Assembly (NCBI RefSeq): GCF_007741475.1
Contig: NZ_CP036261.1
Location: 1,736,001-1,800,000, forward strand
DNA from: Rosistilla ulvae
GTDB lineage: Bacteria; Planctomycetota; Planctomycetia; Pirellulales; Pirellulaceae
Direction: 5' to 3'
Length of the DNA stretch: 64,000 nt
Shown: positions 61,775 to 64,000 of the stretch, one piece after another
Layout: each line of letters begins with the position of its first letter
How positions within the stretch are numbered: the stretch's first letter is position 1
Notes under the pieces: model-generated
Told to the model about the DNA's origin: nothing
Database searches by the model: none
Seen by the model: only the letters and a program-made list of their open reading frames with translations
Translations under genes and position numbers: made by a program

Positions 61775-63246
61775 CTTTGTCCTCGGGCTGCCTGAATCAT
61801 CGATGTCTTCTGTTCATGAAGCGACAATTCGAGTCCGACCGGATAGGAATGGGGATTCTCAAATCGCTTGCTCGCCGCCGGTGTCTTTTGTAGCTGTTGT
61901 TGAACTCGTTGGCGGATCGTTTCCATTTTCGGAGCTTCATAGACTTTCGCGCCATCGCGAAAGATGGGAACCAAGAGGTCGGATGAGGCCGGGTGCGAAT
62001 CGAATCGCTTGCGACGATTGGGATCGGCGGGATCGACCATCGTCGCCCCCTGGGCGAAATCGATCGAGGCTGCTTCGTTGTAGATCATGTCGCCGCGATG
62101 CTCCGATTCGTTTTCGAAACGCCGGACTTGCAGGATTCCCGGATTGCTGACCTTGATCGTTTGCTCGGACAGCTTCAGCCGGTACTGCCACGCGCCATCG
62201 GGATCGCGAATCGCCCCCAGCTTATAGACTCCGCCGAGTGCCGGTTGATCGTAGGCGGTCACCAGTTTCGTCCCGACGCCCCAGGTATCGATCCGAGCTC
62301 CCTGCAGCTTGAGGCTCACGATCAGCCGCTCGTCGAGATCGTTACTGGCGACGATCCGCGCGTCGGGAAAGCCCGAATCGTCGAGGATCTTTCGCGCTTC
62401 GATACTCAACCACGCCAGATCGCCCGAATCGAGTCGGATTCCCAACATCTCGTGCCCTTGGGCGCGAAGCGTCCGCGCTGTCTCGACGGCATTGCGGACA
62501 CCGGCCAACGTGTCGTAGGTGTCGACCAGAAATAGACTGTTGTTGGGCATCGCCGCGGCATAGGCGTCAAACGCCTCGCGCTCGCTGGGAAACGTCATCA
62601 CCCAGCTGTGGGCGTGGGTGCCGAAGATCGGCAGATCGTACAACTTGCCCGCCAGCACGTTGGACGTTCCCGAGCAACCGCCGATGCACGCGGCGCGCGA
62701 AGCCGACAGCGAACCGTCGATCCCTTGGGCGCGGCGGAGCCCATATTCGACGACGCGATCGCCGGCGGCAGCTTGGCAAACCCGAGCGGCTTTGGTCGCG
62801 ATCAAGGTCTGGAAATTGAGGATGTTCAGCAGCGGCGTCTCCAACAGCTGGCCCATCAGCATCGGCCCCCGAACGCGCAGCAACGGTTCGTGCGGATAGA
62901 CGACCGTTCCCTCGGGGATCGCATCGATGTCGCAGCTGAATTTCAGCTGCCCCAAGTACTCGAGAAAACCATCGTCGAACAACGGCTTGGCGTCGGCACC
63001 TCGCAGCGTGGCGAGGTAGGCCAGATCGTCCGCTTCGAAGCGAAAGTTCTCCACGTATTCGATCGCCATTTGCAGCCCACACGCGATCGAGTAGCCGCCT
63101 GAAAACGGATGGTTGCGAAAGAAAAGATGGAACGCCGCCTCGCGCTCCGCCAGGCCATGCTTCCAGTATCCGTAAGCCATCGTCAACTGATAGAGATCGG
63201 TCAACATCGCCAACGAAGGTCGATACAACTGCTGCAAAAGATTCAT
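61771..63246 (-). CDS. pncB: Nicotinate phosphoribosyltransferase
   Basis: A 491-residue enzyme making nicotinate mononucleotide from nicotinate, PRPP and ATP. It begins with [20 protein letters not shown], the family's usual N-terminus, and has [39 protein letters not shown] and the [20 protein letters not shown] phosphate-binding segment. The length fits the larger class of NAPRTase (the E. coli enzyme is about 400). ATG 63246 is chosen; the open frame runs upstream over a palindromic repeat that cannot be part of the protein. It is followed with a 4-base overlap by pncA. Confidence 0.93.
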   Translation of the reverse strand: MNLLQQLYRPSLAMLTDLYQLTMAYGYWKHGLAEREAAFHLFFRNHPFSGGYSIACGLQMAIEYVENFRFEADDLAYLATLRGADAKPLFDDGFLEYLGQLKFSCDIDAIPEGTVVYPHEPLLRVRGPMLMGQLLETPLLNILNFQTLIATKAARVCQAAAGDRVVEYGLRRAQGIDGSLSASRAACIGGCSGTSNVLAGKLYDLPIFGTHAHSWVMTFPSEREAFDAYAAAMPNNSLFLVDTYDTLAGVRNAVETARTLRAQGHEMLGIRLDSGDLAWLSIEARKILDDSGFPDARIVASNDLDERLIVSLKLQGARIDTWGVGTKLVTAYDQPALGGVYKLGAIRDPDGAWQYRLKLSEQTIKVSNPGILQVRRFENESEHRGDMIYNEAASIDFAQGATMVDPADPNRRKRFDSHPASSDLLVPIFRDGAKVYEAPKMETIRQRVQQQLQKTPAASKRFENPHSYPVGLELSLHEQKTSMIQAARGQR

Positions 63247-63665
63247 GCACGCTGCCCTGTCTACGAGATAGATCCTGGGCACCGGTGTACCCCCAATTCC
63301 TGCCTGCCCTAATGATTTTATCGCAACATTATACTCCATCGGTTTCCGATACGTGCCCGTCGCAAGACGACGCATCAGGGCTATTAAGTGTTTCAAACTG
63401 AGAAGCGTCAGTGGAAATGGAAACCCGACGCGTAAGCGAGGAATTTGCATGCTTCCTCGCTTACGCGTCGGGTCTTCAACAATCCCCAGACTCAAACACT
63501 GATTTGCCCTGGACGACGCATCTCGCGGATCGATCGTGCGGTGGGCCGCGGAAAAATCTCACCTTCGGTCTGTGAATTTTCTCGAAACGGGTCGATCCGG
63601 CTGATACTTTGGTGCACTTGCGTTACAGAATTTATCCCCCCAACAAACACCCCTGAGACCTGAGC
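63247..63665. other. Divergent gap before the SGNH gene, with a palindrome
   Basis: This stretch separates pncB from the SGNH hydrolase. It contains a nearly perfect 20-21 base inverted repeat at 63424-63472 (described separately) and otherwise no gene. Confidence 0.6.
63424..63472. repeat. Perfect 20-base-arm inverted repeat
   Basis: The left arm (63424-63443, beginning CCCGACGCGTAAGCG) and the right arm (63453-63472, ending CGCTTACGCGTCGGG) are exact complements around a 9-base loop (TTTGCATGC). One more base pair (A63423 with T63473) extends the stem. The word is of the type found dispersed in Rhodopirellula-like genomes (from memory). There is no T run, so it is not a classical terminator. 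Confidence 0.92.
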
Positions 63666-64000
63666 ATGCCGCGCCCGTTGATGATCGCCTTATTTCTATG
63701 GATCTCCTGTTCGATCTTCGCCGCCAATCCGGCCAGTGCCGACGATTCGCTGACCCTCGATCCGGCCAATTCGATATTGCGCGGCGATTTCCAGAATGCA
63801 CGGATTCTGTTCGAACGGGAGCAGCGCGGGCACGTCGCCTTCATCGGTGGTTCGATCACCGAAATGGATGGCTATCGCCCGATGGTGATGAAGTCGCTGC
63901 AGGAGCGATTCCCAAAAACAGAGTTCACGTTCACCGACGCCGGCATCTCGTCGACCTGTTCGACGACCGGTGCCTTCCGACTGCAGCGCGATGTGTTGGA
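63666..64000 (+). CDS. SGNH/GDSL-type hydrolase, N-terminal part (3' end outside window)
   Basis: An exported protein whose frame runs off the right edge after about 111 codons. A signal peptide (MPRPLMIALFLWISCSIFAA) is followed by SILRGDFQNARILFEREQRG and then block I of the SGNH fold, HVAFIGGSITEMDGYRPMV, in which the Ser of GGSIT is the expected nucleophile in place of GDS. FTDAGISSTCSTTGAFRLQ probably contains the block II Gly region. Many planctomycete members act on acetylated polysaccharides; the substrate is not known. Start 63666 fits the signal peptide. Confidence 0.85.
   Translation, partial: MPRPLMIALFLWISCSIFAANPASADDSLTLDPANSILRGDFQNARILFEREQRGHVAFIGGSITEMDGYRPMVMKSLQERFPKTEFTFTDAGISSTCSTTGAFRLQRDVL

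Noticed and set aside
63247-63495. Upstream extension of pncB
   Set aside because: The added codons translate the perfect palindrome, and the family's N-terminus begins at 63246.

Overview
The window looks like a chromosomal segment of a planctomycete, probably of the Pirellulaceae (Rhodopirellula/Rosistilla-like). This is inferred from gene content only. The signs are very large secreted or membrane proteins of unknown function, DUF1080 hydrolases beside Tat-exported Gfo/Idh/MocA oxidoreductases, a TIGR02603-type heme domain fused to an azurin-like cupredoxin, a phenylalanyl-tRNA synthetase beta chain without its N-terminal tRNA-binding domain, a kdsA gene (Gram-negative envelope), moderately high GC, and palindrome-rich GC-biased intergenic repeats.

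Layout. 1-5.8 kb: end of a MoxR ATPase gene, a SUKH-like protein, and yajC-secDF (protein export). 6-8.4 kb: a DegT-type PLP enzyme, surE, and convergent csrA. 8.6-12.4 kb: epmA overlapping a secreted flavoprotein gene, then tRNA-Pro with a strong terminator. 12.5-18.1 kb: a lipid kinase, a long palindromic repeat tract, and rpmI-rplT-pheS-pheT. 18.1-22.2 kb: a coupled pair made of a pentaheme cytochrome and an outer-membrane-barrel-like protein. 22.3-33.3 kb: a small membrane protein, apt, and two genes encoding three similar modules of about 1,080 residues. 33.4-40.1 kb: an inositol-phosphatase-family gene and a run FHA / Dabb / kdsA / lipoprotein / NfeD-like. 40.2-45.6 kb: a radical SAM protein, a peroxiredoxin-like protein, a secreted protein, and a cupredoxin-cytochrome c fusion. 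45.6-51.3 kb: repeats, an intact IS630-family element inserted at a stop codon, DUF6702 and an M1 peptidase, then a GxxExxY protein with a 131-bp tandem repeat. 51.4-64 kb: pepT, a Gfo/Idh/MocA oxidoreductase divergent from a DUF1080 hydrolase, a TerB-like protein, tRNA-Cys, ada, a parallel beta-helix protein, pncB-pncA (NAD salvage) and the start of an SGNH hydrolase.

Themes. Several gene pairs share 4-base stop/start overlaps: flavoprotein/epmA, the giant pair, M1/DUF6702, pncB/pncA, the IS630 ORFs, and the peroxiredoxin ORF's end. Most gaps between convergent genes carry palindromes or repeats. The most interesting unexplained loci are the three-module giant membrane proteins (23510-33258) and the candidate porin-cytochrome electron conduit (18170-22152). 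Nothing here resembles a CRISPR array, a prophage or a complete defence island.
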